From positions 292,720 to 356,719 of the forward strand of contig VYZI01000147.1 of the NCBI GenBank assembly GCA_013397695.1: a stretch of 64,000 nucleotides of DNA. The letters are read 5' to 3'. This document shows, in pieces, positions 35,757 to 50,700 of this stretch. The notes beneath the pieces are model-generated. The model made no database searches and had not been told where the DNA came from. It worked only from the letters and a program-made list of their open reading frames with translations. The first letter of the stretch is position 1. The number at the start of each line of letters is the position of its first letter. A program made the translations under genes and the position numbers. Origin of the DNA: Centropus unirufus (lineage: Eukaryota; Chordata; Aves; Cuculiformes; Centropidae).

Positions 35757-38700
35757 CTGCAAGAAACACCACTGTTTTAGCAAGAGTGATTTGGCAGGCG
35801 AACAAACAACACAAACTCAAAAGTGAGCATCCAACTCAAGCCTGGTGAGACCTGGGCTTTCGACTCTTGGGATACTAAATGTCTAAAATCTCTACAGCTT
35901 CCCCTGACAACATACAGCAATGGTTAAAGAGAAGAAAGGGTTTGGACCATCTTGTGCACAGACAGAAGCTTTGTGGCGAGTAGTCCCCTAAAGCAAGTCA
36001 TCCACACCTGGCCAAAACCAAATGCCCAAACACTACCTATGCCTTGTTGGAGCAGCTAGTAGAAAGGTGACACTAGACCAAAGAAATACAATTCAGCTGC
36101 AGAGGTGTAGAGGACATCTTTATTTCCTCTACAGCAACTATGGAAGGTTGGAGGGGAGGGATATCTTTCTCCATAGTCCCCTTTACACACATCTTTTGTA
36201 AAACAGTATATCACACACCACACTGAAAGAGCAAAAAGCACAGCTTTGTACAGAAAAGAGCACAAAAGCAACACTGAGCAGTTGCTGCACTTGATGGTCT
36301 AGTGCAAGGACCTATGGCTTTTGGGAAAAAGGCTCACAAATGAGTACATTTCCCTGTCCTTTCCTAGGGAGCCTCAGAACCTATAGTACATAAATAACAC
36401 ACACTAATATCCCAGGACAGGAAGTTTCACCTGTCAAAAAAAATGGAGGCACTATATTTAGCCTAATTTCAAAGCCAATGTCTTGTGATGTTGAGGGTAT
36501 TTCTCACCAGTCTCATTTTCCTGAAGGTATTTCTCACCATCAGGTCCCTCCCTCCCTCTCTCTGTGTGTATATATGAACGTACATCACAAAAACATACAT
36601 GCATGCAGATGTGCATAGATAACCTCGAAAGTCTTTCTTAGCTCTTTGCTTCCACAGCACACAATCTGCTATGTCTACACCTTGATCTGTTTTCTGTCTT
36701 GAAATTTCTCAGAGATCTCAGTTTTATGCTTACTGTTGCATAAAACATGCCTGGTAGCAGCCCTCTGCCTAATAGCACAGAAAAGTGCTTCTGTACGCCA
36801 GAAAACTCAAGAAACTTCCAGGTTCTAAAGGCTCAAGTGCAATTTGTGCAATTATTTTTAATCCTCTTAATTCGGAAAGAGACTCAACATGCAGTTAAAC
36901 ATTTCATTGCTTGTGCATTGAAAACATAAGATGCCAAATTGCAAGCAGAGATTGAAAGTGACGATTGGCTTAAAGTTTCTGCTTATTTCAGTGAAATAGC
37001 ATTTCATTATTTAATTGTAAAGAATTAACAAGAAAACTGAATTCCTGATTTAAATTTACACCTTTGAAAACTGGGCAACTACTCCACACACATAGCATTA
37101 ATACCTGAAGGAACTATTTAAAAAACTTAATGGGAAAGTAGAAAAAGTTTAGTGATGTCTGTCCCTCTTCCAGCTTGGGTCACTGTGCAAATTGTGCAAT
37201 GCAGCCCATACCAAACAACTTGGCCAGCATTTATTCTGTAGCATTGATACATCAGTTTTGGGAAAAGCAGAAATAACCTAGTTTCTGTAGACAAATAAAA
37301 GAAATATCTCTTTTTGTAAAGCCTGAGTGTTCTACTGGCATTTCAACATTCTGCTCTTACTGCATTTGGCACTGGGGATGCTTCTGAGGTACAAGATGGA
37401 AGTTGATCAAAAAGACAATCAGAAATAAATTCTGAATTTAAGTTATAATCTGCTTTTTCTCAGTCTATTTTTGCGTAAAGAATGATGGAATACATTCTGC
37501 AAACTCCTACCTGTCCATACTCTTCAAGGTCTCCCTTGCCTTCTTCAAGTGTCACATAGTCTCCAGCAGGTGTTCTGTGCAATGACAGCCTGCCTTTCTT
37601 CGACCTTTTGTTCGGATCCGCAACCGGATCCTTGAAGACATTAACCTGAAACAAAAAGAGTTATTTTTTTTCAAGAGGAAAGGCTTTTTGGGCTTGCATA
37701 TATAAAGCAGATGGTGGCAAGGTAACAGGAAGTGTCAAACGGGTTTTCAAGCGGGGAGGCCTCTATTCAGAGCAGAATGGTAGTAGTACAAGACGTACCC
37801 CGAGACCGTTGGTCACCACGTAGCTACATTTGAAGGAGCAGTTTAAGAGATCTCTGGTTAGTTTCTGCAACAAAGCTCCACCAGATCCAAAGGCAATATT
37901 CTCAATACTCCACTTATTCTTCTTCATTCCCTCTACAATCTAATAAGAAAAAGAAAATTATGATGCAGCATTCTTTTAGGCCATCCCATTTTTCTATAGA
38001 AATATTACACTACTTAAACAGGACGCTTTTACAGACAATTAAACCAACTAACATTCAGTTTCCAGGAGATATTTGTAACAATTCTGTCAATACTTGGCAT
38101 GCCATTTGCATTTTTATTTGTGATTCCAGAATGGCATAATTATAGAAAGTTTTTTGCTGTAGAACTGTCGACATGCCAGCATATATGTTTCCCAAACTAG
38201 GGTAGCACAGTGATGCCCAGAAAGCCAGAGCTCTAAAGAAAATAAAAGACTTCATAGGAGTATTTCAGAGCCTTGCAACCTCTCAGAATTATGGGAAGTC
38301 TTCAGAGCATAGCAAGTATCCTGAAACAAAGAAGTCATCTTGCTCATCAGCTCCAGAGAGTTACTGTCCATTTTGACCAATAATTTCAACAGAGTAGCTC
38401 TCCTATAAGTCACATTGTCTAGAACTAGATTAGCAATGTTGAAGGTGGGAAATGGAAACACAAAACGGCCCAAGAAGCTTGCTTTGCCACTTTCTCAGGC
38501 AGGTGGTAACTGTGATCAGTGTGAACTGTGCTGCTATCAAAAATCGATTTAAAACTTATCAAGTTATTTCCCCCAACACTCATTCTATCCAAACAAACAC
38601 TACATCCTCTAGCCTGGAATAATGGCTTCGTCATGCTCATAAACAGCCAAGATTTGTTTTTCTCGCCTGTTACCCTTATAACAGCCTGAACTGATGGTTA

Positions 38701-41700
38701 TAGCCCCAACAAGAGAGCATCTCAACTCCTACCTAACATTTTGGGTATTGGCCTCTTTGTCCAAGTGATAGAAAGAGGGGCAATGGCCTCAAGCTGCCCC
38801 AGGGGAGGTTCAGATTGGACATTAGGAAAAATTTCTTCACCAAAAGGGTTATCAAACACTGGCACAGGCTGCCCAGGGAGGTGGTTGAGTCACCTTCCCT
38901 GGAGGCATTTAAAAGACAGGTAGATGAGGTGCTTAGGGTTCAGGAGCAGACAGTTATGGTTGGACTCAATGATCTCCAAGACCTTTTCCAGCCTGGTAAT
39001 TCTGTGGTTTTACCAAGAAAAGCGGGTGAGAAAATTTCAGAGAGTGAAATAGCAATATCTCATTTATCTAGAAAACAGGAAGGTGAGACACAGACTAGAA
39101 GGAGGTAATTTAGGAGGAATAGTGCAGAGTTTAAAAAATGAATATGAGGAATCTGCAAATCCTTTCTGCAGCTGCAGAAAATATGCTAGTATTGCATTTA
39201 TCCATTTAGTCACATACAGACTGTCTCTTCGCTGATACTTTCAAAGTCTGAATGCCTTGATAAGAGGCTAGATAACAGGAGAGAAAGAATGCAGGGCCAT
39301 AACCCTTCGGAAGGTAGGTTCTCAACACCTACTCATTATGTTTTTAGCAGAGATTTCCCCAGAAGAGGGCTCATCGGTGAGTTTCTGCCACTCTAATGGT
39401 ACTGGGTAATTTGGCCTCGCCCAAGAAGCCACACAAAACAGATCTCAAGCCCTACCACCATGACTGTCACTTAAGGCAGCCCTTTGGAACCTTTGTATCC
39501 TGAACAAACACCCTCTCCATATGTGACAATCCAGTGGATTTTAGCAGTAGACATGATATCCTTTCAGACAGTGACTGCAAACAAAAGGTGTCTCTATTTT
39601 CAGGTGATTAGATTCTCCTGGAAGCACTTAAAAGGGGGTGCCCACAGAGGATAAAGGATTGAAATGAAAGGAATTCTCAATTAAGCGTCTCAGAAGTAAC
39701 TGAAGACAACAAAGGAAGGGTAAGAAAAGGCATTTTGTTAGACTCTCTCCTTAAGTATAAGTCCCAAAAGCACCATAAGGAACCAGACTTGACTGGGCCT
39801 GGATACTGACTCTGCTTGTGTAGGTCCAACTCCCCCTGGACTCTGATGAAATTCTGCCCAGACACAGACCAAGCCTGAAGCCGAGTGAACTGTTGGCCAA
39901 GCTCGCGCCAATGTATTCTATTCTGTTCGTTAGTGAGTTTTAACATGCCTGCAAGAGGTAGGACAAACAACTCAGTATATACAACACCCTACCAAGGCAC
40001 ACGATGCTTAGACTTCATGTTCACTGACACCTGTAGGTTAACAGATGCTAGTACAAATATAGCATAGCTGGGCCTTGCCCACTTAACCTTCTTGCCCGAG
40101 TGAGAAGAAATGTGAACCTCTTTCAGACAGTGTTCCTCTTCTCATTTACAGATGGTTTGTTCATCCTGTGCCACAGGCATTTCTCACTTAGCCTGGGTGA
40201 AGAACTGGCTCCCACCGTTCCACTCTCTTCCAAGGGTTTTTCTTACTCAGACTGACCTTTGGCTGGTGAGGGGTGGAAGGGAAATCGAAACTGAGTTCTG
40301 ACTCTAACACTGAGCCACAGCAGAGGCCCAGACAACAGCTTCCTTCCTTATGGGGAAGAGATGGCGAAACAGTAGTGGTAATATGGAAAAAAACGGGGGC
40401 TCTGAACCGACTGAACCCTCCCCCAAAGGAAAACAATACAGAAGAATTTCCTTCCCATCTCACACTTTCAAACCTGTACAGGGAGAACAGTTCAAGGGTC
40501 AAGGTTTTGACCAGCTTCCTCTGACCATTATGAGCATGATTGATTTATTATCTGTGACTCCAGATTAGAAGATTTTCTCTGTATGATAACTCAAAGACAT
40601 CTGGAAATTGAATGTTCAAAGAAAATCCTTTGAAAGTGTAGTATATTGTGGAGTTAGCAGATTGGAATGATTTTAAAAAGTGAAAATACTAGAAAAAGTC
40701 AGAAAAGGTTCCTTACCTGTTCTACCAGCATCCCCTATTAAAACAAAGAATTTTAAAATCCAGTTTATACTCTGAGCTGTTATCTGTATTGTGTTTCATC
40801 TAGCTTGGGGAGTTAAATGAGACTGACTAGTCATTACTTATTCTAGATTTTCCTATTGGACCCCTTACCTTTCATCTGATCCATAACAAGAAATCATGCC
40901 TAGAATCTAAGACCAATATGGAATAATTAGAATAATCACTTGCCTAAGTTTCAGGCAGGGGAGGAGAAGGGGGAGATAGCCACAATAATACATTTGTATT
41001 TATAGCATGGTAACTGTGGTTTTACTGACATAGGAGGACCAAGAGATCAAAATTTAAACATGAGTCAGATTAGGCTACAAGATCATAGTCTTTTTGCTCC
41101 AACATAACTTGCTGCTGTCAAGTAAGAAATGTCTTTCCTTCCTTCCTGCTCCTCCCAGCTCAAAATATCAGTTTTTCTTTTCTGTATCATGCTTGCAACA
41201 CTCTTTTGGCCCAATTTAATTCACTAAACCACATAATTGATCACTTTGGCTGAGTTTGTTTACTGCTACATGCGTGGGCTACATTAGTTTAATGACCAGT
41301 GGTTCAATGACCAGAGGAACCAAGACTGGAAAAGATGAGAGGGCAGCCACAAGGCAGCAGCGAGTCACGCCTGCTCTGTACACCTTGCAGAACTGGATCT
41401 TCTACTCCCTTCTACCACATGTTACAGGTAGACCTTCTCATAATCAGTTACAGGTTGAAGAAGAAAATATGTAAAGACGCAGAACATTTGGACAAAGAAT
41501 TGCTCCTTTGGCCTCTTATCCTCTCCCATTAGCTGCTGAAAATATTTTCTTGCTGTACTTAGAGCTTGGAGAGCAGTGCATTTTTTCCTCTAATGTAAAG
41601 ATTTTAAATCTTAGGTTTAATGTTTTGATTACAATTAATATATGGGCATCTTTCTGCTTTGTCCAGTGAGAGAGCAACCTCCGAGTTCCTTGCAAGAAAT

Positions 41701-44700
41701 AGTCCAGTTCCTTTCCTGTAACAACTCATGAAAATCTCAACCACAACATACTCTGCCTAACACAGGCATCAGTCCTGTTACAAGGTTGTTGAGAATATGC
41801 AGGAGTTTATCTTAAAAGAAAATCAGGAAGGAGTTTCTTCCCCTAGAATCTAACGATAAGACTTTCTTTCCAGCTACTAACCTCTTATGCTTTGCTCTGT
41901 TGAGCACATTGGCACAGTTGTTTCCATTTTTTTAGTCCCGTGTGGCTCTTTGAGAATAAAGTTAAATAAAATTTTCTTTAAAGGCTACCAGAGGAGGAAC
42001 AAAGCTGTAGTGTGTGACTGCATTACAGCTGGCATATCAGGTAACGATCTCGATATTAACTGCTCTGGGGATGTGAATGATAAATTCAGTACTGTAACTG
42101 ATGTTCACATTATGTCTCCACCTTGGATACACAAATAGTTACAGACTAAAATCCAAGCCTGATGTCTCTCTTACTTCTAATTTAAAAAAACCGACTTTGT
42201 TGAGAAGAATCTATGGATGTGTCAACCTAGAAAACCATGACAAGCATCAATGAAAAATTAAGTATAATTAATCTTAAATGCATCCAACTTATTTCTGGTT
42301 TTGAACTCTAATAGAATTGAAGATGAATGATCCAGGACAAATATGATAGAGCCAAGTCCTCCTCCTTTGACATCTCCCTCATTATCTGTAGCCACTCTAG
42401 TCTGCACTTTTGTAACCATAGTGTATTACCTACCATCTCCATCTCGTTATTAGTGGTGAATGTATAACGAGTTTCAAGAACACAGTATCTACTAAATAAC
42501 CAATTGGTGAAATGGTACTTTTGACTCAGAGCATAGACTAATCTGTTGCATGTATTTTCTGGGCTTTCAACAATCCTTATTCAACTTGTTGCCAAATCCC
42601 TGAACTTGCCTCCTATACCCTTGTTTTTAAAAAGCCTCCTTCAAAACTACCTCTTCAACACTTGACTGCAAGCACACTTCAGAAGGGACATAACTAATGA
42701 GCCAAAACCAGTTAATTACTACTACTGCTCTGGTACAGCAATCATGCAGTGTGCCCTTGCTACTCCTGAAAGGACTGAACACTGCCAGATTTTGATTTGA
42801 ATTAGCCTTGACAAGCAGGATGAAAGCAAACAAAAGAAGAGACAGTGGGAGAGAAGAGTTACAACACTGGAATTAGGAAATGCCTTTCAGGGTTTTTTTT
42901 TCATCTTAATAATTCCCTGTGGAGTTTTAATGGATTTGTTTTACACATTAGGATATAGAGTCTGGAGAAGGGCAGGGTGGGGTCAGCAGACTCTGCTGCA
43001 ACTTCTGACTAGTCATAACAGAGTACAGATCAAATATCAGCACTGCCAGAGCCACTCTGACACATGAACAGGATCTCCTACCTCTTGCAACGTGTTGATA
43101 TCCACACCGTCCCCTTGAATAACTCTGAGATACGGTGGCAGCAACTTGTAGCCTTTTGAGTTCTCTGTAATGGGAAACTTCTTCCCTAAGATCTCCAAGA
43201 CCTATTGAAATGAGAAAGGGTACAGTTCAATATAAAAATAAAACCCTGCCATTCCGATATAGAAACACAATTTCCACATTTGTCATACTCTCTCAAATAA
43301 AGACATTTCATAAACATACGCACATACCCTGCTCTAAATCTACCCACATAGGCACATGAACTAAAAGCATCCCAGCCATTCTGGTGGAAGACATTAGATT
43401 AAAGCAGCCACAGAGCATATGGCTCTAATCTAACTAATCAGAACGACACTTCTCTCTTTTCTCCCTTTGATTGCTGTGAATTTTTGCTATTAAATGCGTC
43501 AACTAAAGATTCTGGTCTTTTTTGAGCTCCCTTGAGATTGTGGATGAGGCCATCAGTTTCCTGCAATCGTTAGCCACCAATACGTAACATTAACAACTTC
43601 AGTCAGGATTTTTTCTTACCCAATATGATAAAGATTATTCTGAAGTTTTTATTTGTGAACATCACTTGTTGCAAAGGCGAAAAAAGTGCAAAAGCTGTAT
43701 GGATTTAGACAGAGCACCAGCACAACTAAAATCTATTTAAACAGTGCTGACAGCTACTCAGATTCAGAAGTATCACCAGCTTTAGTAATAGAACTCCAAT
43801 AATCATTATGCTCTCTAGAGTTGCACGGCAAGAAGCAGTTTTCAATTTGGAGGTCATGTGCCACTGATTTAAATACACCTCTTACAAAAACTAAACTATT
43901 TGTGTGCATGAACAATTTAGCACTTGTTGAGTGCTAAACTATTTGTAGCATAAAACAGTGAATTACATTAGCATAGGACACCAAGATACCTAGATTTGGT
44001 GATAAGAAGTTTTATTGACCTGGCATTTATCAATACTCAAGTTGTTACTCACTTTATTTGCTATTAATTGATGAAAGTTTCTAAGAGTCATTCCAGCATC
44101 ATTAGACCAGCAAAATTGCTAATTGTCCTAAAAGCTTCAAGAATGGTACGCAAGAATGGGCTTGACAAAAAAGATTAAACTAATCAGACTGCAAAATTTC
44201 CATATATATATTGAGATGAGGTGTTTACCTTTTCCTTAGGTCCAAACTACCGAGCATCAACTCTATACTGCGTGTATTGTGTTAGAACATTATGTACAAA
44301 ACAATTGCCCTTCTCAATCTTGTATACAAATGACTTCAAGAGGGGATTACCTTTAGAACAGTGTCAAGTGGATTCCCAGAATCTGGTCTAATAATAAGTG
44401 GAGCCTCTGGACTTCGGGCTTCAATTATATGCCTTAAGTCATCACCCCATATTTTTTCACAAGCATTGTAAATGTCGTAGCTGTCACTAACCACAGATAC
44501 AGGCACTGAAGAAAACTGTGTAACTATGTGTTCAAAAGCATCTTTTTCATGATCTTTTCCCCAAGCCGTTATGGTACTGTAAAGTCAATGGAAAAAATCC
44601 ACATTAGAGCAGCGTTTATATGTTAAATAACATATTCTGTATTTCCAACCAGTAACTATTCAAGATAACAGTAGGCAACAGGATTACAAGACAGCATGAA

Positions 44701-47700
44701 CTATGTGCTTATCAGGTCTGTGTTGCATGGATAGTAAATAAGCTATGTACTAAATAAACAGCGCCCTGAGTTCATCTCTGGCAACTCAACAAACACTTGA
44801 CACGTGAAGCTTCTTTCACATGTGAATGTGGTTTTATTTATTTACCATTTGTGAGCGAGTTTCTCCCTTTAATCTGAAATTCAGACAGTTGGAGAACTAC
44901 AGATGCAAGAACAGAACACCTGCTCTGGCAACTTCAGACTATAAAATGTGAAGTAGAGAACTAGCAGCATATGTCAGGAAAATCTTGGAAGAAAACAGGA
45001 TTTATTTTCTTCTTTAATAGTGATTTAAAACCATTATGCTCAGTCATACAAACATTCTTCTGGAGGAACCTCAGGGCATTACCCTTGGTACAAGGGTACA
45101 GGCAAGCACATAAACCAGAGTTGTTAGTGAGATAATAGGTTATTGAATGCCAGTAGATCTGCAGTGGCTGCCACAGACCAGCTGACATAACTGACTTAGC
45201 TCGTGTTAACACCTAAAAATGTTCTCATGCAAAGTATGGCTGTGCAGTCAAAGCTAGTAGCAACTGAGCATTTACTATAAAATGCTACCTTTAATTTCTG
45301 TGTGGGCAAGCCCCAGATTGAAGTACTGAAGAGATAAAACAAGATTTGTTTTAAAGTTGGGGCAGTCCAAGGCACAGTCCTGGTGGGATACCAGAGGCAA
45401 GCACCATACTCTCTACAACCCCACACTGGAGGCTGTGGATCCATAGAACCATTCTGAAAAAAAAAATCAGGACTCCTACTTGAGATTCTTTTTGTGTATT
45501 AAATTGGAAAGGGTGACTACAGTCACCTCAAGCTTTAACTAGGGCAGTTTAAGCTGTCTGCTCACATACCGCCGCTTCAATATGCTGTGCAAAACGTGCT
45601 TGTTCTTTAACTTCATGTGCTTGCTTTCATTAAAGCACTTTTATGGTTGTTTAGGCCATCATTTTTGGATTTATCTGTGGTGTTAAGCTAAGCCATGACA
45701 TTTCTGACAAAATCTGTCACTCCTACTGATGAAGCAGGAGTTCTAGGACAGTGCTACAGAAGTGTCCAGAAAGTTATACGAAGCAGCAATTCCTTTAGAG
45801 GCGATTGCTGCTTTGTGAGGGCTACTCATGTAAGCCTTTGCATTATCTGTCTTGCAATCCTAAGTGAAAGTATTTGCTATTTAAAAGCTATTTGCCATTT
45901 AAAATATTTTGTAACCAGTAAGAAAAAAACACAACAATCTCTTCCTTCATATTCTGCATGTTTCAGTTTGCAGACATGTAAGTGAATTCCAAGGATCTGC
46001 ATGCACGCCTGAGCTCATACAGGATTTGGATATAAAAAATGAAAGCTCTTCATCTCAAATGTCAAACGAGATCAGTTCCTTGCTCTCAACAATTCATTCA
46101 CAATTCTTAATGAGAGATAAAGGATTTACCACTGGCTGAATTAGTTACGTTGATGGGAAGCTTAAGGGCAACTGCCTCTTCTGGGAGGAGAACACTATCT
46201 GGGAGAGTCCCGAATTGCAGCTTAGAAAGTTTTTCATTTTATTTCATGCTTAAAACAAAATTTGCAAGTTCATAATGTGAATCCCCGATATCTACTTTAA
46301 CTCATAAGTCTTCAAGTCCATCCTAAAGAGAATCATACAAATTTACTTAGACCCTGGTAAGTAGGTTTTACTTAAAAACATTTAAAATATATTTACAGTT
46401 AGGAACTATCATGCCACTGTTGCATTCCTGGAACATAGAGAGGCATCAGTAGTGACCTTCAGCCTCTCAGCTTGATCAGTCATGGCTAATACTGTATGGT
46501 AAAAGTGAAACAGTTTAATATTTCTGAATACAAAGATGGGTAATAAAAAAATTGCGTTTTTTAATTTATTTTTAAAAGTCGTTAATAGCCAAATATCTTA
46601 CCTGTGTTCAGCAGCTGGGACAGAATATCCTGGAACCGGATCTTTTGTACCATAGTACTTTTTAATTAACGCAATTCCCGCTACAGTGTCTGTTCCTTTG
46701 AAGTTCACCAAATGAGCTGAAGCTCCTATTCCTGCAGTCTGAAAGAGACGCAAGTTTCAGCTGCCACACCAAATATAGAAGCCTAAATCCAGCCACCGCG
46801 CAGTGGTTTGTAACAGCAAAACTCTGACACGATTCCCGTTTCACCAATGCCCTCTTCATGCTTTTACACAGGGAAGGCAGTTGCCATAGAGAAAAACGCT
46901 TTGCTAGTACAGTCCTCACAGCTCAGATATGTACCCTCTCCTCCTCCTCCTCTGAGTCCAAACACAGTGTTCTACTCATCGACCACTTCACTGCTGAACA
47001 GGGACACAATTGATGCTACAATCCTTTATAGCCAAGAATGATTAGAGTTCTCGAATTATCAGACAATTAGCATTACCTCTTGAGAAGAAACTCCTCTGTA
47101 GCCAAAGTCATGCAGTTTATATTCCAGTCCTTCTAAGCTGCCAGAAGTCTCTAGCAAATATTTGGCCAAAATCTTTTTCTGCTCTCTAGAGTTTGTAGCC
47201 ACTGTGATTGGATACCATGACTGCACGAGAATAGTCTGAAACAAAACCCATCGTATTATTAGGTGGATGTTTGCTTAGGACTTAAAATACCCACTTGTCA
47301 TTTAATCAGACACAGAAAGGTCTGTTTATTCTCATTGCCTCCAACAGTTTGCCTTAGGGCTAAAGTAATTAGCCTTTATAATACCTTTACAAGGTAGGCC
47401 AGGTATTGACCACTTCAGGAGTTATAGCTCCCAAGCTACAGACACACTGTTCCCATCCCCTTTTCCTTGTGGGTAACAGCAGTGTTGTGAATTTCATGTA
47501 AAATTATTACATCTTCTTGCCAGGAAGGCGGAAGACGTCTCTGTAAGAGCACTAAAAGAAAGAAATCCAATCTTACTCAAAAGCAGAAAATGAAAGCTGC
47601 CAGAGATTCCCCTTAAACTAATAAGGGATTTGGCCTCTAGTTTAAGTGCATTAATATTTATTCAGAAAAAAACACATTCACTTTCCAAAACTGACCTCGA

Positions 47701-50700
47701 TCCAATTTGTGAGCCAGTAGCACTCTGGATCTGTGTTTTCTACTGTGAAAAGAACATTTCCTCTGGGAATCACAGAACCCTCAGGAACAGCCTTTATTTC
47801 TATAGGAAGATGGCCATCATATTTCTGCACAAGAAACAGTAACATTGTTAGACAACAGGAAAGATTAGGACCTGCCCCTCCTTTATTTGACTGCAGTGGA
47901 TAAAAGCCACGCTGTGAGTTTATTGATAAAGCCTTTTTTCTTGATTTCTTCCAACCCTAAAATAGTTTGGCTTGTTTGCCCATCCACCATTTATTCAAAT
48001 GAATAAAAAAAAAAATACACATTCATCAAAAAAGGAGGAATATCCTGCAATCTAAAATATAGTTGCTTTATCAAACCAAATGTTGATTTATCAGCAGTAT
48101 TTCTTGTGCAAATTGAGTCAGGAAGGCTTAAATATTCTATAAAAATACGTAAGTCCTACCCACAGAACAAGAAATATTTGCTACTCTTTCCTTCCCTGCT
48201 TTCCACATGAAGTAAGTAGAATAAAGTTTTGCTGTTATCCAGGCCTTTGGAAAAAAATCTTTGGGTTTGCTTACTATAGATGTGTGATTTGTTAATTTAT
48301 TAGAGCAGGATCTATTTGATACCAATTTTAAAGACTATTTAATCAACTTAATTACTCACTAAATATGAAATCAATTCTTGAGGTGCCATTCTTTTATCAA
48401 ATTTAGTCTTTCATCCCTGGACTTAACACTGTGTGAAATATGCTTTTAAGAAAAAGAGTAAGTTGCAAACCTCCTAAGAGTAATTACAATTTTCTGAAAG
48501 AGTTTAGCAAGCTAAAACGATAATACCAGAAATGAATATTTTTTTGACAAAAGACTTCTCATGAGATATTCATTAAAGGCAACAATAACTACATCAATTC
48601 AGAAAAAATACAGAACTGCGTAAGTTCATAAGAATTTTATAATTCTTAGAAATAAGAATTTCATCAAAACATTCTGCAGTGCCCAAAACACATCAGAATT
48701 CTCTTCTACACTGCAGTTTAAACGGGGAACTCGCTGAGGCAAAACGAGTTTGTATAGCACACAGGGTTTAGTTGTCAGGCTTGGAGATGTCTTTCTGGAT
48801 TAACAAAGGACAACAAAGCCTTAAAAAAGGCTCAAATAATTTATTGATGATTCAATGATGACAAGTCTTAAGGGAAAAAAACAATAGCTATAGGTTTTTA
48901 TTTTGTCTATGGGCAAAAGCAATATGCTCAAAATATGTTTTCAAAATTTTTAGGTACAATGAATGTGTACAATTCAGGGCTCATGTCTTTATCAGTCGTC
49001 ATCAACTCCTGCCTTCCAGCCTTTCCACTGTGCCCTTGCTCTCTGCGCAGTCCATTCCCCTCTTACACCCCTTCACCCTATCAGTATTTACACTCTGTAC
49101 AAATTCACGTGTGTACATTTTAAATTCATTTTGGCATTTCACTCATACAGGCATCGCTCCCTCCGCTTTACGTAGCACAACGCATTAGGGGACACGTTAG
49201 GATGTGAATATATATGTCAGAACTCAGTGACAGAAGTGGGGTCTCTGCGTGCTTACAAAGGCATACAGAGACCCAAATGGTACACACACTTCCAGTTTGA
49301 GAGCCATCAGCATCTAATGTCAAGAAGCAGAAATAAATCTCATTTGTTTAACATACATACACAGAAAATCTGATCCAGGTATAAGCAACATATACAGAGG
49401 GTAAGCAGGAAGAAATTTTTAACTAAACCAAAAGCATGCGGTGAAACTGGATTAATTAAACCATGTGGAAACTCAGTGTGGACAGACATGCCGCGTTAAC
49501 AGCGTATTAATTCAGTTCAGCCAAAGAGGGATCAAGATTACTTTAAATACAGATGAGAGCAGTTCATGATGTGTCACGTACTGTAAACACAAATATGGAT
49601 TGGATTCACATCTAGTTATTTTAAGTGGATGCAAGTCCTTCACAAACCACTCTGTAGCGCTCTCTTGTAAAGCAGCAGGTTTATTTACCTTGCTACCATT
49701 TTAAACACTTAGTTGAAATTCACTTTTCTTTTGCACACCTTATGATCCACCCTGCTGACAAGGTAACATCTAGACATGTTCGCAGCCAGATGCCACCATA
49801 AAATACATAGTCAGGGTATCCAGAGCAAAAGAAACGGGAAGAACTAAAAATCGCATTTTCAAACGCTAAACGTATCCATTCACTAAAACCCACAATGAAG
49901 CTCAGCATTTAATTAATCTGAAGAGATTAGAACAACTCTGATGAATGCCGTTAGTCAGAATCTGCTGCTTTTACAGGAATCTTTGCAATTATTTGAAGAC
50001 TGACACCTTTTTAAATAAAAGAGGAAGAGGATAATTGTGGAAAGACTTCATTTGGAAGGATTTGTGAAGCGCTCAAACCTTGTATTTCGCAATAACATGA
50101 GACTTAAGTATCTCTGAAAAATTTAGGAAGCAAATGAACAAAACATGTATTTTCTGAACTATTTACACATGCAAGAAGTTGTAATGCTTTCTGCATTCTA
50201 ACATAAATGGTTAAGATTAGTTACAGAAAGCAGTATCAGTGGTGGAAGAAACCACTAAGCGCTATATTAAATATGGAGACTTGCCAACAAGCCCTCACTT
50301 ACACAAGCTGGCAACATAAATCCTTATTACCTGCAAAGCTGTATTTGGCATCTGAAAGGATGAAATTACTTTTCTCTAAGGAACTACAATTATATGATTA
50401 TTCTTTGACAGCTGCTACTCCCTGTACACTAAACAAAAAGCTAAATTTATCCAGTCTTTACTATCATGTTTAAAAGGAGTGACTGCTGTACTCATTCTGT
50501 AGTTTATTCATAAATCTTTTCTGATGATCTTGTATTATTTTCAAATTTTTACCTCCAGAATATAGTTCCATCCCTTTTCGTTGAAGACATCATCTTGAAA
50601 ATGCTCCCTATATACTTCTTTGGCTTCCTTGATTTTCTCTTTGGTCACCACTTTACCTGTTATTTCAGAAACAGATGAAAACTTACAAATTTATGATATT

